Of a stretch of 64,000 nucleotides of DNA, positions 18,020 to 27,200 are shown piece after piece; the first letter of the stretch is position 1; every line of letters starts with the position of its first letter. The notes beneath the pieces were generated by a model. The model ran no database searches. It worked only from the letters and a program-made list of their open reading frames with translations, and was not told where the DNA came from. The position numbers and the translations under genes are program-made. The stretch lies in the NCBI RefSeq assembly GCF_000820845.2, contig NZ_CBXV010000004.1:310001-374000 (forward strand), in the 5' to 3' direction. The DNA comes from Pyrinomonas methylaliphatogenes. Lineage in GTDB: Bacteria; Acidobacteriota; Blastocatellia; Pyrinomonadales; Pyrinomonadaceae.

Positions 18020-19264
18020 ATGAAGTTACTGATCGTCTCTCACGTCGTGCATTATGAAGAGGGCACGCGACTTTACGCTTACGGCCCCTACGCGCGTGAA
18101 GTAGACGTGTGGGCCGAGCTCTTCTCAGAAGTCGCCATCGCTGCGCCGTGCCGGAAGGAGCGCGCGCCGGGGGATTGTCTGCCGTTTGCACGACGAAACA
18201 TCTCGATCATCCCGCAGCGCGAAACGGGCGGCGAGACGTGGCGCGCGAAGCTTCGCCAAATCATCTTGCTGCCTTTGCTCGTCTTCGATCTCGTGTGCGC
18301 CATGCGCCGAGCCGATGCGATTCACATCCGATGCCCGGGAAACTTAGGATTGTTGGGGACGATCCTAGCTCCCTTCTTCTCCAAATTCCTGGTCGCCAAG
18401 TACGCGGGGCAATGGACCGGCTATCCGGGCGAAACATGGAGCGTGCGGCTGCAGCGTCGTCTTCTCCGCTCTTCGTGGTGGCGCGGTCCAGTGACAGTCT
18501 ACGGCGCGTGGCCCGATCAGCCAGCACACATCATCCCTTTCTTCACCTCGATCATGACGCGCGAGCAGATGATGCGCGCCGGTCGCAGCGCCGTTCGTCG
18601 GCGGAGCGACGGAAAGCTGCGCGTCCTTTACGTCGGACGGTTGACGGCAGCCAAGAATGTCGAAGCCGTATTGTCGGCGCTGGCCCAGTTGCGCGATGCG
18701 CAGCGAGATCTCTCCTGCACTATCGTCGGCGATGGGCCGCGCCGCGCGCGACTCATAGAAATGGTGAAAGAGCTTCGGCTCGAGGATCGCGTCACCTTCG
18801 CCGGCAGCGTCGGGTTCGAGCGCGCGCTCGATTTCTACGATTGGGCCAACGTGTTGGTCCTCGTTTCCGAGACGGAGGGGTGGCCGAAAGCGATTGCCGA
18901 GGCGATGGCCTTCGGTCTCATCTGCATCGGCTCGGATCGCGGACTGATCCCGCAGATGTTGGCGGATGGGCGCGGCATCGTCGTGCCGCCCGGGGACGCG
19001 CAAGCGCTCGCCACCGCGCTTGCGGACATCGCCACGCATCCCGCCTCATATGACGCAATGCGCGCGCGCGCTGTCGCTTGGGCCGAGAGGTTCTCGCTCG
19101 ATGATCTGCGCGATGCGCTTCGCCATCTCCTCTCCTTGTGGTGGGACGTCGAGCTTGCTGGACCAGTCATTGAAGCGCATGACCGGATAGACACAGCTTC
19201 GCAAATCGAGGCGGGTGAACCTTCTGATTCCATTCGCCGAAGCGCACACGCCAGAAGAACATGA
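18020..19264 (+). CDS. Glycosyltransferase family 4 protein
   Basis: GT-B enzyme of 414 aa. The C-terminal Rossmann half is clear: VLYVGRLTAAKNVEAVLSAL, IVGDGPRRARLIEM, VTFAGSV and the donor-binding EX7E region ETEGWPKAIAEAMAFG. The N-terminal acceptor half begins KLLIVSHVVHYEEG and contains the segment IHIRCPGNLGLLG. The last codons overlap the start of the next gene by 4 bp (ATGA). The tail (GEPSDSIRRSAHARRT) is polar and probably disordered. Sugar specificity is unknown. Confidence 0.89.
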   Translation: MKLLIVSHVVHYEEGTRLYAYGPYAREVDVWAELFSEVAIAAPCRKERAPGDCLPFARRNISIIPQRETGGETWRAKLRQIILLPLLVFDLVCAMRRADAIHIRCPGNLGLLGTILAPFFSKFLVAKYAGQWTGYPGETWSVRLQRRLLRSSWWRGPVTVYGAWPDQPAHIIPFFTSIMTREQMMRAGRSAVRRRSDGKLRVLYVGRLTAAKNVEAVLSALAQLRDAQRDLSCTIVGDGPRRARLIEMVKELRLEDRVTFAGSVGFERALDFYDWANVLVLVSETEGWPKAIAEAMAFGLICIGSDRGLIPQMLADGRGIVVPPGDAQALATALADIATHPASYDAMRARAVAWAERFSLDDLRDALRHLLSLWWDVELAGPVIEAHDRIDTASQIEAGEPSDSIRRSAHARRT

Positions 19265-21513
19265 GACGAGAAGAGAGGACGGGACTGCTCCGGATCGTCG
19301 TTTTGGGTGGAGGAGCCGCCTTCACGGAGCTCCATCTGCCGGCGTTGCAAGCGCTCGGTTGGACTTCGCGTCTTGTGGTCGTCGAGCCTTCGGCGCGCGC
19401 GCGCGCGCGACTCAAAGCGCGCGATGGTTCGCTAGTCTGCGTAGAGCGTGGATACGCCGAATTCTTCGATGATCTCGCGGAGCCGGAAGAGTTCGACGCG
19501 GCGCTCGTTGCACTGCCGAACAGTCTGCACGCGGAAGCGGTGGAAGCGGCTCTGCTCGCGGGCTTGCACGTTTTGTGCGAAAAGCCGTTGGCGCTGGAGG
19601 CGCGAAGCTGCGAGCGGCTGGGCCAGTTGGCTGATGATCTTGGCCGGATTCTATCCGTCGGCATGGTCAGAAGGTTCTTGCCAAGCGTCGGCGCGTTGCG
19701 CGAGGCGTTGCGCGCAGGATTCATCGGCCCGCTCGAAAACGTCCACATCGAATGCGGCGAGCCTTACGACTGGCCATCGGATAGCGGCTCTTTCTTCGCG
19801 CCGGAGAACGGTGGCGTACTGGCTGATGTGGGTGTGCACTATCTCGATCTGATAGCGGAGCTTTGCGGCGCATGCGAGCCGATCGCGTACACGGATGATT
19901 GGCGCGGCGGCGTGGAAGCGAACGCGAAACTCGAACTCGTCTCAAGTTGTGGCGTGCGGATCAAATTAGCTCTGTCACGTACGCGGAAGCTGCGCAACAC
20001 GGCTATCTTTCAAGGCGAGCGAGGTATCCTCGTCCTCGCGCATGACGCTCATGATCATTGCCTTTGGCGTTCCGACGATGGGCGCTTGATCGGAAAACTC
20101 TCGGCTGGCATTACCAGCAGCCGGGACGGCGATGGGACCGTGCGCGAAGCGTTCATCGCGCAATGGTTGGCGTTCGCCGAAGCGATTCGGGGAGGAGCAG
20201 CGCCATCGGTTTCAGGGCGGCAGGCTGCCGAGACGATGCGCATCGTCGAATGGGCCTATGGTGAGCGGAAGCGCAAAAGGGCCGCCTTCACAGGAGCGGG
20301 CTCCGAAACGGCAAACGCGCTTGCGAGGAGGGCATGGGGGGAGGGAAACGGCGGCGGCGCGCCCGCGACCTTGCGCTCCGCGAGAGTGGTCATCACGGGG
20401 GCGACCGGATTCATCGGCGGGCACCTCGTCGCGCGCTTGAGCGGGCAGACGCGGGAGATCATCGCTCCGGTGCGCAACTACGCGACCTGCGTGCGCATCG
20501 CGCGCTTTCCGGTAGAACTGCCGCGTGTGGACCTGCTCGACCTGAAGCAAGTGACGGAGCTCATGCGTGGCGCGCGCATCGTCTTTCATCTCGCCTACGG
20601 AAGTGACGAGCGAGGTGGCGCTCGACTTACCATCGAGGGGACGCGAAACGTCGTCGAAGCGGCCATCGCGTGCGGCGTCGAATGCGTCGTCGTCATGAGC
20701 ACGGTAAGCGTCTTCGGGCGACCGGAAGCGGATGCCTTCGTCGATGAGACGTGGCCTTACGGCGAGCGCCTTGATGAGTACAGCGCGAGCAAAGCGGAGA
20801 TGGAGCGATGGTGTTTGCAACGCGCCGCGAGCGGTTCGGGCGCGACGCGCATCGTCGTGCTCAATCCTTCGTGCGTGTACGGTCCCGAAGGGAAGCTCTA
20901 CACGCAATTGCCCATTCAGCAAGCGCGCAAAGGGAAGTTCTGTTGGGTCGAAGAAGGGCGCGGGGCGGCGAATTACACGTATGTTGATAATCTCATAGAT
21001 GCGATGATGCTCGCCACCGAACGCGCCGCCGAAGCGCATGGCCAACGTTTCATCATCAACGATGGTTGCTGTTCGTGGCGCGAGTTCCTCACGCCGCTGC
21101 TCGGCGAGTATGCGATGGCGCTTCCCTCGCTGAGCGCGCATGAGATCTTGGCGCATCGCGAGACGACGCAACGCGCCAGCCTGAAAGCGATTGTGGCGCA
21201 CATGGCGCGCGACCAAAAACTCGCCGAGATGATCGGCACCCTACCTGTCATCGGAAGATCGTTGCGCTTTCTCTTCAACGCCTCACCGATCATGCGTGCG
21301 CGTCTCGCTAAGATGCGCACGAGCAACGTCGCGCGCGCAAACGGAGCGTTGTCGTCTTTGCCGCCAGAGTGGCTCGTTGATCTGTTCGGACCGGCGACGG
21401 CGCGGTTTTCGTCCGGGCGCGCCGCGCGCGTGCTCGGTTGGAGGCCGCACGTCACGCTCGCGGAAGGTCAGCGGATCACGGCAGCGTGGTTGCGCGAAGT
21501 CGGGTTGCTGTAG
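19261..21513 (+). CDS. Fused Gfo/Idh/MocA oxidoreductase and NAD-dependent epimerase/dehydratase
   Basis: A single 750-aa frame joining two nucleotide-sugar enzymes. Residues about 10-345 form a Gfo/Idh/MocA oxidoreductase: VVLGGGAAFTELHLPAL for NAD(P) binding, the family motif CEKPLAL, and GGVLADVGVHYLDL, equivalent to the GG..D.G.H active-site strand. After a linker rich in Gly, Ala and Arg, residues about 375-750 form an extended SDR: VVITGATGFIGGHLV, MSTVSVFG and YSASKAEME, carrying the YxxxK catalytic pair. Both enzymes could act in sequence on one NDP-sugar (for example 3-oxidation and epimerisation), but the substrate is not predictable. The start overlaps the previous stop. Confidence 0.88.
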   Translation: MRREERTGLLRIVVLGGGAAFTELHLPALQALGWTSRLVVVEPSARARARLKARDGSLVCVERGYAEFFDDLAEPEEFDAALVALPNSLHAEAVEAALLAGLHVLCEKPLALEARSCERLGQLADDLGRILSVGMVRRFLPSVGALREALRAGFIGPLENVHIECGEPYDWPSDSGSFFAPENGGVLADVGVHYLDLIAELCGACEPIAYTDDWRGGVEANAKLELVSSCGVRIKLALSRTRKLRNTAIFQGERGILVLAHDAHDHCLWRSDDGRLIGKLSAGITSSRDGDGTVREAFIAQWLAFAEAIRGGAAPSVSGRQAAETMRIVEWAYGERKRKRAAFTGAGSETANALARRAWGEGNGGGAPATLRSARVVITGATGFIGGHLVARLSGQTREIIAPVRNYATCVRIARFPVELPRVDLLDLKQVTELMRGARIVFHLAYGSDERGGARLTIEGTRNVVEAAIACGVECVVVMSTVSVFGRPEADAFVDETWPYGERLDEYSASKAEMERWCLQRAASGSGATRIVVLNPSCVYGPEGKLYTQLPIQQARKGKFCWVEEGRGAANYTYVDNLIDAMMLATERAAEAHGQRFIINDGCCSWREFLTPLLGEYAMALPSLSAHEILAHRETTQRASLKAIVAHMARDQKLAEMIGTLPVIGRSLRFLFNASPIMRARLAKMRTSNVARANGALSSLPPEWLVDLFGPATARFSSGRAARVLGWRPHVTLAEGQRITAAWLREVGLL

Positions 21514-21574
21514 GAAACGCCTGCCATTCTGGCGCGCAAGACTCGTCATCATCTCGCGTTCGGCGAGATCGCCT

Positions 21575-22654
21575 ATGCGAATTGGCATCATGCACATCAC
21601 CGACACGCTCGATGCTGGCGGAGCCGAACGCATCGCCGTGCATCTCGTCAACCTGCTCCCGCGCGCCGATTTCGCGCCACACTTGTGCACGACGCGGCGC
21701 GACGGAGCGTTGGGCGATCTGGTCGCTGCGGATGTCAACCGGTTGCGACTTGTGCGGCGACATCGTTTCGACGTGGACGCGATCCGTCGTTTGTGCGCTT
21801 ACGTGCGCGAGCATCGTATCCGCATCCTGCACGCTCACGGAACCTCGCTCTTCGTCGCCGTCGCTGCAGCGAGCATGCCGCCTTATCCCGTCGTCGTCTG
21901 GCACGATCATTACGGGCGGTGCGAATTCGATGATCGTCCGGTGTGGCTTTATCGGCTGGCGACGCGCCGTGTCGCCGCGATCATCGCCGTCAACGAGAAG
22001 TTGGCCGACTGGGCCAAAAAGCGTCTGCGCGTCGCGGCGGAGCGGGTTTGGTACGTGCCGAACTTCGCCGTCTTGCCGCCTGCCGAGTTGGCAAGCGATC
22101 TACCCGGAGAGCGCGGCCAAAGGATCGTTTGCGTCGCCAACTTCCGCCCGGCCAAGGACCATTTCACTTTGATTCGCGCCATGAAGCGCGTGGTCACATC
22201 GTTTCCAAACGCCCACCTGCTTCTGGTCGGCGTGACGAATGATGCTCTTTACCGTGCCCGCGTAAGCGAAGAGATAGTCAGGGAAGGGCTGACCGGCAAC
22301 GTCTCCATCTTGGGCCAGCGCGCGGATGTCGCGGCCATTCTGCGCGCGTGTGACATCGGCGTGCTCGCCTCAGCGTCGGAAGGGTTCCCCGTCACGCTGC
22401 TCGAATATGGATTGGCGGCGCTGCCTTCGGTCGCCACCCGCGTCGGGCAGTGCGCCGAAGCGCTCGACGGTGGCCGGACGGGCTTGCTCATTTCACCGGG
22501 CGCGCCTGATGAACTGGCCGCCGCTTTGTGCGCGTTGCTGGGCGCGCCGGACCTGCGCGCGCGTCTCGGCGAGGCGGCCTTGCGGCGCGTGCAAAGCGTC
22601 TACAGCCCAAGCGCTGCGCTCAAAGCCATCGAGCGCATCTATGCCTTGATCTAG
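21575..22654 (+). CDS. Glycosyltransferase family 4 protein
   Basis: A 359-aa GT-B enzyme. The start MRIGIMHITDTLDAGGAERI carries the glycine-rich loop typical of exopolysaccharide GT4 proteins. The C-terminal half has VCVANFRPAKDHFTLIRAM, HLLLVGVTND and the donor motif ASEGFPVTLLEYGLAALP. ATG 21575 fits the family N-terminus; a longer reading back to 21296 would overlap the preceding gene by more than 200 bp and is not credible. It is one of three consecutive GT4-type genes around the fused oxidoreductase. Confidence 0.89.
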   Translation: MRIGIMHITDTLDAGGAERIAVHLVNLLPRADFAPHLCTTRRDGALGDLVAADVNRLRLVRRHRFDVDAIRRLCAYVREHRIRILHAHGTSLFVAVAAASMPPYPVVVWHDHYGRCEFDDRPVWLYRLATRRVAAIIAVNEKLADWAKKRLRVAAERVWYVPNFAVLPPAELASDLPGERGQRIVCVANFRPAKDHFTLIRAMKRVVTSFPNAHLLLVGVTNDALYRARVSEEIVREGLTGNVSILGQRADVAAILRACDIGVLASASEGFPVTLLEYGLAALPSVATRVGQCAEALDGGRTGLLISPGAPDELAAALCALLGAPDLRARLGEAALRRVQSVYSPSAALKAIERIYALI

Positions 22655-22755
22655 AAGCGACTCCAAATGTGCGCAGAGGTTAAACCGGCTTCGGTATTGG
22701 CGGATGAATTTCAAGGTGGAGCCGCATCCGCGCTTTCATCCGAACGGGGGTGAGG

Positions 22756-23808
22756 ATGACGGTCCTGCTCGTCGGGAATTTTCTGTCCGAAAGCGGCGGC
22801 ACACACGGCGTGTGCGAGGAGTTGGCCGTTCGTTTGGAGGATGCCGGGTGTCGTGTGATCACCGTCTCGCGATCGCGCGCGCGCCTGCGCAGGTTGTGCG
22901 AGATGGTCGGCGCGGTGTGGCACCATCAGCGCGAGTACGAGGTTGCGCATGTTGATCTGTTTAGCGGAGACGCTTTCTTTTGGGCCGAGGCCGTTTGCTG
23001 GACTTTACGGCGCGCGCGCAAGCCTTATGTTTTGACCTTGCACGGCGGGCGTCTCCCGCAATTCGCTCATCGGTGGCCGCGCCGTGTGCGTCGTCTGCTC
23101 GCTTCGGCGGCAATCGTCACGGCTCCGTCAAATTATTTGCGCGAGCGCATGCTGCCTTATTGCGCGAGAATCGTGGTGCAGCCGAACGCGCTGGAGCTTG
23201 CGCGCTATGAGTTTCGCGCACGCGCGCAACCAAAGCCACGTCTGGTTTGGTTACGCGCCTTTCATGAGATCTACAATCCGGCGCTGGCCGTCGGAGTAAT
23301 TCGCCGTCTTGTACCGGATTATCCTGCGCTGCGCCTCTTGATGGCTGGTCCGGATAAAGGCGACGGCAGTTTAGAGCGCGCACGCCGTCTCGCCGGGCAG
23401 AACGGCTTCCTCGATGGGCACATAGCTTTTCGCGGTTCGATCGATAAACGCGCCGTACCGCGATTTTTACAGGAGGGGGACGTCTTCCTAAATACGGCGA
23501 ACACGGATAACACGCCGGTGAGCGTCATCGAGGCGATGGCTTGCGGGTTGTGTGTGGTGAGCACGAACGTTGATGGTCTGCCGTTTTTGCTCGAAGATGA
23601 GCGCGATGCGCTGTTGGTCGCACCCGGCGATGCGCAGGCGATGAGCGCGGCGGTGCGGCGCATCTTAACGGAGCCCGGATTGGCTTTACGCTTGTCGGAG
23701 AACGCGCGTCGCAAAGTCGAAGCATTCGATTGGTCAATGGTTCTGCCAGGTTGGTTGAGCATATTCGAGGAAGCGATGATAGGGCGGTCCAATGGCTGCG
23801 GAGCGTAA
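22756..23808 (+). CDS. Glycosyltransferase family 4 protein
   Basis: A 350-aa GT-B enzyme starting MTVLLVGNFLSESGGTHGVC. The middle contains LHGGRLPQFAHRWPRRVRRLL and VTAPSNYLRERM, the acceptor-side motifs of this subgroup. The C-terminal half has WLRAFHEIYNPALAVGVIRRL, LMAGPDKGDG and the donor loop NTDNTPVSVIEAMACGLCVV, which has Asn-Thr in place of the more usual Ser-x-Glu before the second glutamate. GTG 22750 is an alternative start two codons upstream. A GGGGG run precedes both. Confidence 0.88.
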   Translation: MTVLLVGNFLSESGGTHGVCEELAVRLEDAGCRVITVSRSRARLRRLCEMVGAVWHHQREYEVAHVDLFSGDAFFWAEAVCWTLRRARKPYVLTLHGGRLPQFAHRWPRRVRRLLASAAIVTAPSNYLRERMLPYCARIVVQPNALELARYEFRARAQPKPRLVWLRAFHEIYNPALAVGVIRRLVPDYPALRLLMAGPDKGDGSLERARRLAGQNGFLDGHIAFRGSIDKRAVPRFLQEGDVFLNTANTDNTPVSVIEAMACGLCVVSTNVDGLPFLLEDERDALLVAPGDAQAMSAAVRRILTEPGLALRLSENARRKVEAFDWSMVLPGWLSIFEEAMIGRSNGCGA

Positions 23809-23905
23809 AATGGTTCGGCTCTTCGTTCGTAAAACACTAGGTTGCGCGCCGAATCGAAGCGTCTGATCGGTCCACTTCCATTTGCTAATCTCTTTTTGCG
23901 TTAGG

Positions 23906-25321
23906 ATGGGAAAACTCGACACGCTCTATGCACGATTGCCCGTCTGGGCGCAGCATATCGCCGTCAGTTCATACGGCGTCTATTGGCGATGGTTGCGTTT
24001 CGGCTTGGGGTTCAAGCGCGCGCTTGCCGAATACATCGCGCGCGAGCGCTTCAGCGCAGAGGAGTGGCGCGATTGGCAACAGCGCCGTTTGCGTGAGCTA
24101 TTAACCATAGCCGCGACAGAAGTGCCCTATTATCGGCAGACGTGGGGCGAGATCGAGCGGCGGGCCGCGTGCGCTGGCCATCTTGCGGAACTTCCGTTGC
24201 TCGAAAAGGATGCTGTTCGGCGTTCGCCGCAATCTTTCTTGCGCGCAACAGCCGAGAGGTTGAAGCTATACGTTTTCCATACGAGCGGTTCGACGGGAAT
24301 GCCGATCGCTACCTACTGGACCAGAGCGGAGATGCAGCGCGCCATGGCGCTAAGGGAGGCGCGCTCGGCGCGTTGGGCCGGAGTCTCCTTCAACTTGCCG
24401 CGCGCCACGTTTTCGGGCCGGATGGTCGAGCCTGATGCGGAAAGCCGCGGTCCCTTCCATCGTTTCAATGCGGCGGAGCGACAGGTTTATCTTTCGGCTT
24501 TCCACTTGCGCCCCGAAACGACGCGCCGTTATGCGGAAGCGCTCGCGCATCACCGCGTGAAATGGCTGACCGGTTATGCCGTCTCATCTTCTTTGTTAGC
24601 GAAGTTTCTGTTAGCCGAAGGGATCGAGTTGCCGTTGAAGGCGGTCGTTACGACGAGCGAGAAATTGACGCGCGAGATGCGCGACTCGATCGCGCGCGCG
24701 TTCGGTTGTCGCGCTTACGAAGAGTACGGTACGGTGGAGAACGCTTCGTTCGCCAGCGAATGCGAACGAGGCCGCTTGCATGTCAGCCCGGACGCAGGCA
24801 TCATCGAGATCCTTCGCCCTGATGGGAGCGCGTGTCTTCCCGAGGAAGAGGGCGAAGTGGTCGTGACCGGTCTGCTGCGCGATCATCAACCTTTAATTCG
24901 CTATCGTCTCGGCGATGTGGCCGCGTGGGGCGCCGAACGATGCCCGTGCGGGCGCGCCATGCCCGTCTTGAAGGAGATAGTTGGAAGGCTCGAAGATGTC
25001 GTCACCGGGCCGGATGGCCGTCAGATGGTCAGATTCCATGGCGTCTTCGTGGACCAGCCGCACGTCTTTGAGGGCCAGATCGTACAAGAGGCGCGTGATC
25101 GCATACGCGTGCGCGTAGTCCCGGCGGACGGATTTGCCGAGGCGGATGCGCGCGAGATCGCGCGTCGAATTCGCCAACGGCTCGGACCGCAGGTGAAGGT
25201 GGAGGTCGAACGCGTTGACCGCATCTCGCGCAGCGGAGCGGGAAAGTTCAAAGCCGTCATCTCGCGTTGCGATGAGACGGAAAGAGCGTGCGACATCGGT
25301 TCGATTCATCCCGAGAATTAA
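23906..25321 (+). CDS. Phenylacetate-CoA ligase-like adenylate-forming enzyme (CapK/PaaK family)
   Basis: Member of the ANL superfamily, 471 aa, with the phosphate-binding loop TSGSTGMP (around residues 130-137), the adenylate motif YEEYGTVEN and the hinge region YRLGDVAAW, followed by GRLEDVV and a C-terminal lid ending in the family's conserved Lys context (SRSGAGKFKAV). ATG 23906 follows TTAGG; the 97-bp gap to the previous gene holds nothing obvious. CapK-type homologues occur in capsule and exopolysaccharide loci; here it probably activates a carboxylic acid to an acyl-AMP or acyl-CoA for attachment to the glycan. A role in phenylacetate breakdown is unlikely despite the paa genes at the right end. 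Confidence 0.85.
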   Translation: MGKLDTLYARLPVWAQHIAVSSYGVYWRWLRFGLGFKRALAEYIARERFSAEEWRDWQQRRLRELLTIAATEVPYYRQTWGEIERRAACAGHLAELPLLEKDAVRRSPQSFLRATAERLKLYVFHTSGSTGMPIATYWTRAEMQRAMALREARSARWAGVSFNLPRATFSGRMVEPDAESRGPFHRFNAAERQVYLSAFHLRPETTRRYAEALAHHRVKWLTGYAVSSSLLAKFLLAEGIELPLKAVVTTSEKLTREMRDSIARAFGCRAYEEYGTVENASFASECERGRLHVSPDAGIIEILRPDGSACLPEEEGEVVVTGLLRDHQPLIRYRLGDVAAWGAERCPCGRAMPVLKEIVGRLEDVVTGPDGRQMVRFHGVFVDQPHVFEGQIVQEARDRIRVRVVPADGFAEADAREIARRIRQRLGPQVKVEVERVDRISRSGAGKFKAVISRCDETERACDIGSIHPEN

Positions 25322-25348
25322 TCGATCCCGATTAGCGAGAAGCGCACG

Positions 25349-26395
25349 ATGCGAAACCCTGCGCGAGAAAACGACTGGCCGTTGGTGACCGTCATCATGC
25401 CCGTGCGCAATGAGGCGCGTTTCATCGCGCGCAGCCTCGGCGCCGTTCTTAATCAAGACTACCCACCCGAACGGCTGCAGATCATCGTCGTTGATGGCAT
25501 GTCGACCGATGGGACGCGCGAAAAGGTCGAGCGGTTGCGGCGGCGCGGCGTGGACCTATGTCTGATCGATAATCCGGGGGTGATCGTACCGACCGGCCTC
25601 AACGCCGCGCTCCGGTTGGCCAAAGGCGAAGTGATCGTGCGCGTTGATGGTCACTGCGAGATCGCGCCCGATTACGTGCGCCGTTGCGTCGCGCATCTCG
25701 AAAGCGGCGAGGCGGATGGCGTCGGTGGTCCACTGGAGACAGTCGGCACGGGCATCGTCGCGCAAGCGATCGCGCGCGCGATGAGTTCGCCTTTCGGCGT
25801 CGGCGGAAGCGCCTTTCGCACCGTGCGCGACCGCGCGCTTTACGTCGATACGATCGCTTTTCCGGCCTACACGCGGCGCATCGTGGAGATGGCCGGCCCA
25901 TTCGACGAAGAGTTGGTTCGCAATCAAGATGACGAGTACAACTACCGTTTGCGCAAACTCGGCGCGCGATTGTTGCTTGCGCCCGATGTGCGCGCGCGTT
26001 ACTACAGCCGTAGCTCTTTTCGTTCGCTCTGGCGACAGTATCTGCAATACGGTTACTGGAAGGTTCGCGTGTTGCAAAAACATCCGGCACAGATGCGTTG
26101 GCGGCAATTCGTCCCGCCGCTCTTCGTCTTCGCCATCGCCGTCGCTTCGATCCTCGCCCCTTTCGATGGGGGGAGTAGTTTGATGACTCTCGGCCTCGTT
26201 TATAGCGCGAGCGCGATCGCGTGCGCTTTGTATGAGGGGCGCTCATATCCGACCTTGATGCCTTTGGTCGCGCTCGCCTTTGCGACGATGCATCTAGCCT
26301 ACGGGATAGGATTCTGGGTCGGCCTGATCAAATTCCGGCGTCTGTGGCGCCCCTATGATGCTGAGGGAAGCGTTCACGGATCGATCCGCGGTTGA
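25349..26395 (+). CDS. Glycosyltransferase family 2 protein with C-terminal membrane segments
   Basis: GT-A enzyme of 348 aa: VTVIMPVRNEARFI, VVDGMSTDGT, then RVDGHCEIAPDYV (DXD region) and RNQDDEYNYRL, which holds the catalytic acidic residues. A basic segment (YYSRSSFRSLWRQYLQYG) matches the QxxRW-like acceptor region of processive or exopolysaccharide GT2 enzymes. The last about 90 residues contain three or four hydrophobic helices (FVPPLFVFAIAVASILAP, TLGLVYSASAIACALY, LVALAFATMHLAYGIGFWVG), so it is an integral membrane protein of the succinoglycan ExoA type. Confidence 0.89.
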   Translation: MRNPARENDWPLVTVIMPVRNEARFIARSLGAVLNQDYPPERLQIIVVDGMSTDGTREKVERLRRRGVDLCLIDNPGVIVPTGLNAALRLAKGEVIVRVDGHCEIAPDYVRRCVAHLESGEADGVGGPLETVGTGIVAQAIARAMSSPFGVGGSAFRTVRDRALYVDTIAFPAYTRRIVEMAGPFDEELVRNQDDEYNYRLRKLGARLLLAPDVRARYYSRSSFRSLWRQYLQYGYWKVRVLQKHPAQMRWRQFVPPLFVFAIAVASILAPFDGGSSLMTLGLVYSASAIACALYEGRSYPTLMPLVALAFATMHLAYGIGFWVGLIKFRRLWRPYDAEGSVHGSIRG

Positions 26396-26420
26396 ATGCC
26401 GATGAAGAAAGGGCGCGCGC

Positions 26421-26969
26421 ATGGCGCTTAAGGAGTTGTCGTTCAACGGAGCGTGGGAACGCAAAAGGATCAACCTCGCTTCCCTCGCTTCGCTCGCCGC
26501 AATCGGGACCTACGTCTTCTTCCGTCTACACGGTTTGACTGCCGATCATCTCTGGTTCGATGAGATGTTCAGCGTGGATGCGGCGCGCCGCGGTTGGGGC
26601 GATTTGCTGGCATTCATCGCAGAGGATGCCGTTCATCCGCCGCTCTTCTACCTTCTGCTGAAAGCTTGGATAACGATCGGTGGCGAATCGCTCTTGTGGT
26701 TGCGGCTGTTGCCGGTGCTCCTTTCGATCTTAGCGCTCATTCCGCTGTCACTGCTTTGCCGGGAGCTGAAACTTCGACCCGCTGAGACAAATCTCGCCAT
26801 CGCGCTCATGGCGGTCAACGGCTTCCTCGCGTATTACGCGCGAGAGGTACGGATGTACAGCTTGCTCTTCCTGTTAACCGCGTGCGCGTTGCTCACATTT
26901 TGGCGTGTCTTGCGCGGGAGTCCTCGGCTCGCGTTATTCCTTGCCGACCTAGAACAGAATCTCGGTTGG
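26421..26969 (+). pseudogene. GT39/ArnT-like glycosyltransferase, N-terminal half (split by IS607)
   Basis: First 183 codons of a membrane glycosyltransferase that would use a polyprenyl-phosphate sugar donor on the periplasmic side. LWFDEMFSVD near residue 50 carries the catalytic Asp-Glu of the GT-C fold; VHPPLFYLLLKAW is the family's first cytoplasmic-loop/helix motif, and YYAREVRMY is the conserved ARMY-like element. The native reading ends at QNLGW. The frame runs on into the insertion sequence for another 32 codons, but those residues are not native. Between LALFLADL and EQNLGW the protein seems to lack the 70-90 residues of membrane helices that the family normally has, suggesting an earlier in-frame deletion (inference). 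Confidence 0.85.
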
Positions 26970-27200
26970 CTGACACGCCGTTCTGCAACTCATGGACAAA
27001 TGTCCCATGGTACCGTCCCGGTTGCTTCCTGCCTCATCCACCGGCACCGGCCTTGCGGCCTGTAACCTCCGATGTCCGCAGGCGTCACTTCCCGCCGAAC
27101 TGGCGGTAGAGAGCGAGCGCAAGTAGGTTTTTGGCTGCGTTCACGTCCCGGTCATGGCGCGTACCGCACCCGGGGCAGTCCCACTGCCGTACGTCCAGTG
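26970..27200 (-). ncRNA. Predicted omega-RNA region at the tnpB 3' end
   Basis: TnpB proteins of IS605/IS607 elements use a guide RNA made from the end of tnpB and the downstream element end, with the guide itself taken from the flanking host DNA. Here that RNA would be read leftwards on the - strand across the tnpB stop (27085) to the element end at 26970. The non-coding 115 bp contains a GGCC-GCAA-GGCC tetraloop hairpin (27049-27060) and the ATGGACA/TGTCCCAT hairpin. The boundaries are inferred from family knowledge; no covariance evidence was available. Confidence 0.35.

Noticed and set aside
20212-21216. 334-codon open frame on the - strand within the fused oxidoreductase gene
   Set aside because: Shadow of the + strand coding sequence, rich in Arg and Ala, with no recognisable domain.
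23906-25321. Assignment as phenylacetate-CoA ligase paaK linked to the paa genes
   Set aside because: It is 39 kb from paaA and embedded among glycosyltransferases; CapK-like function in the glycan locus fits better.
26421-27065. Reading of the GT39 N-terminal fragment to its first stop at 27065
   Set aside because: The last 32 codons are insertion-sequence DNA; native coding stops at 26969. Annotated as a split pseudogene instead.
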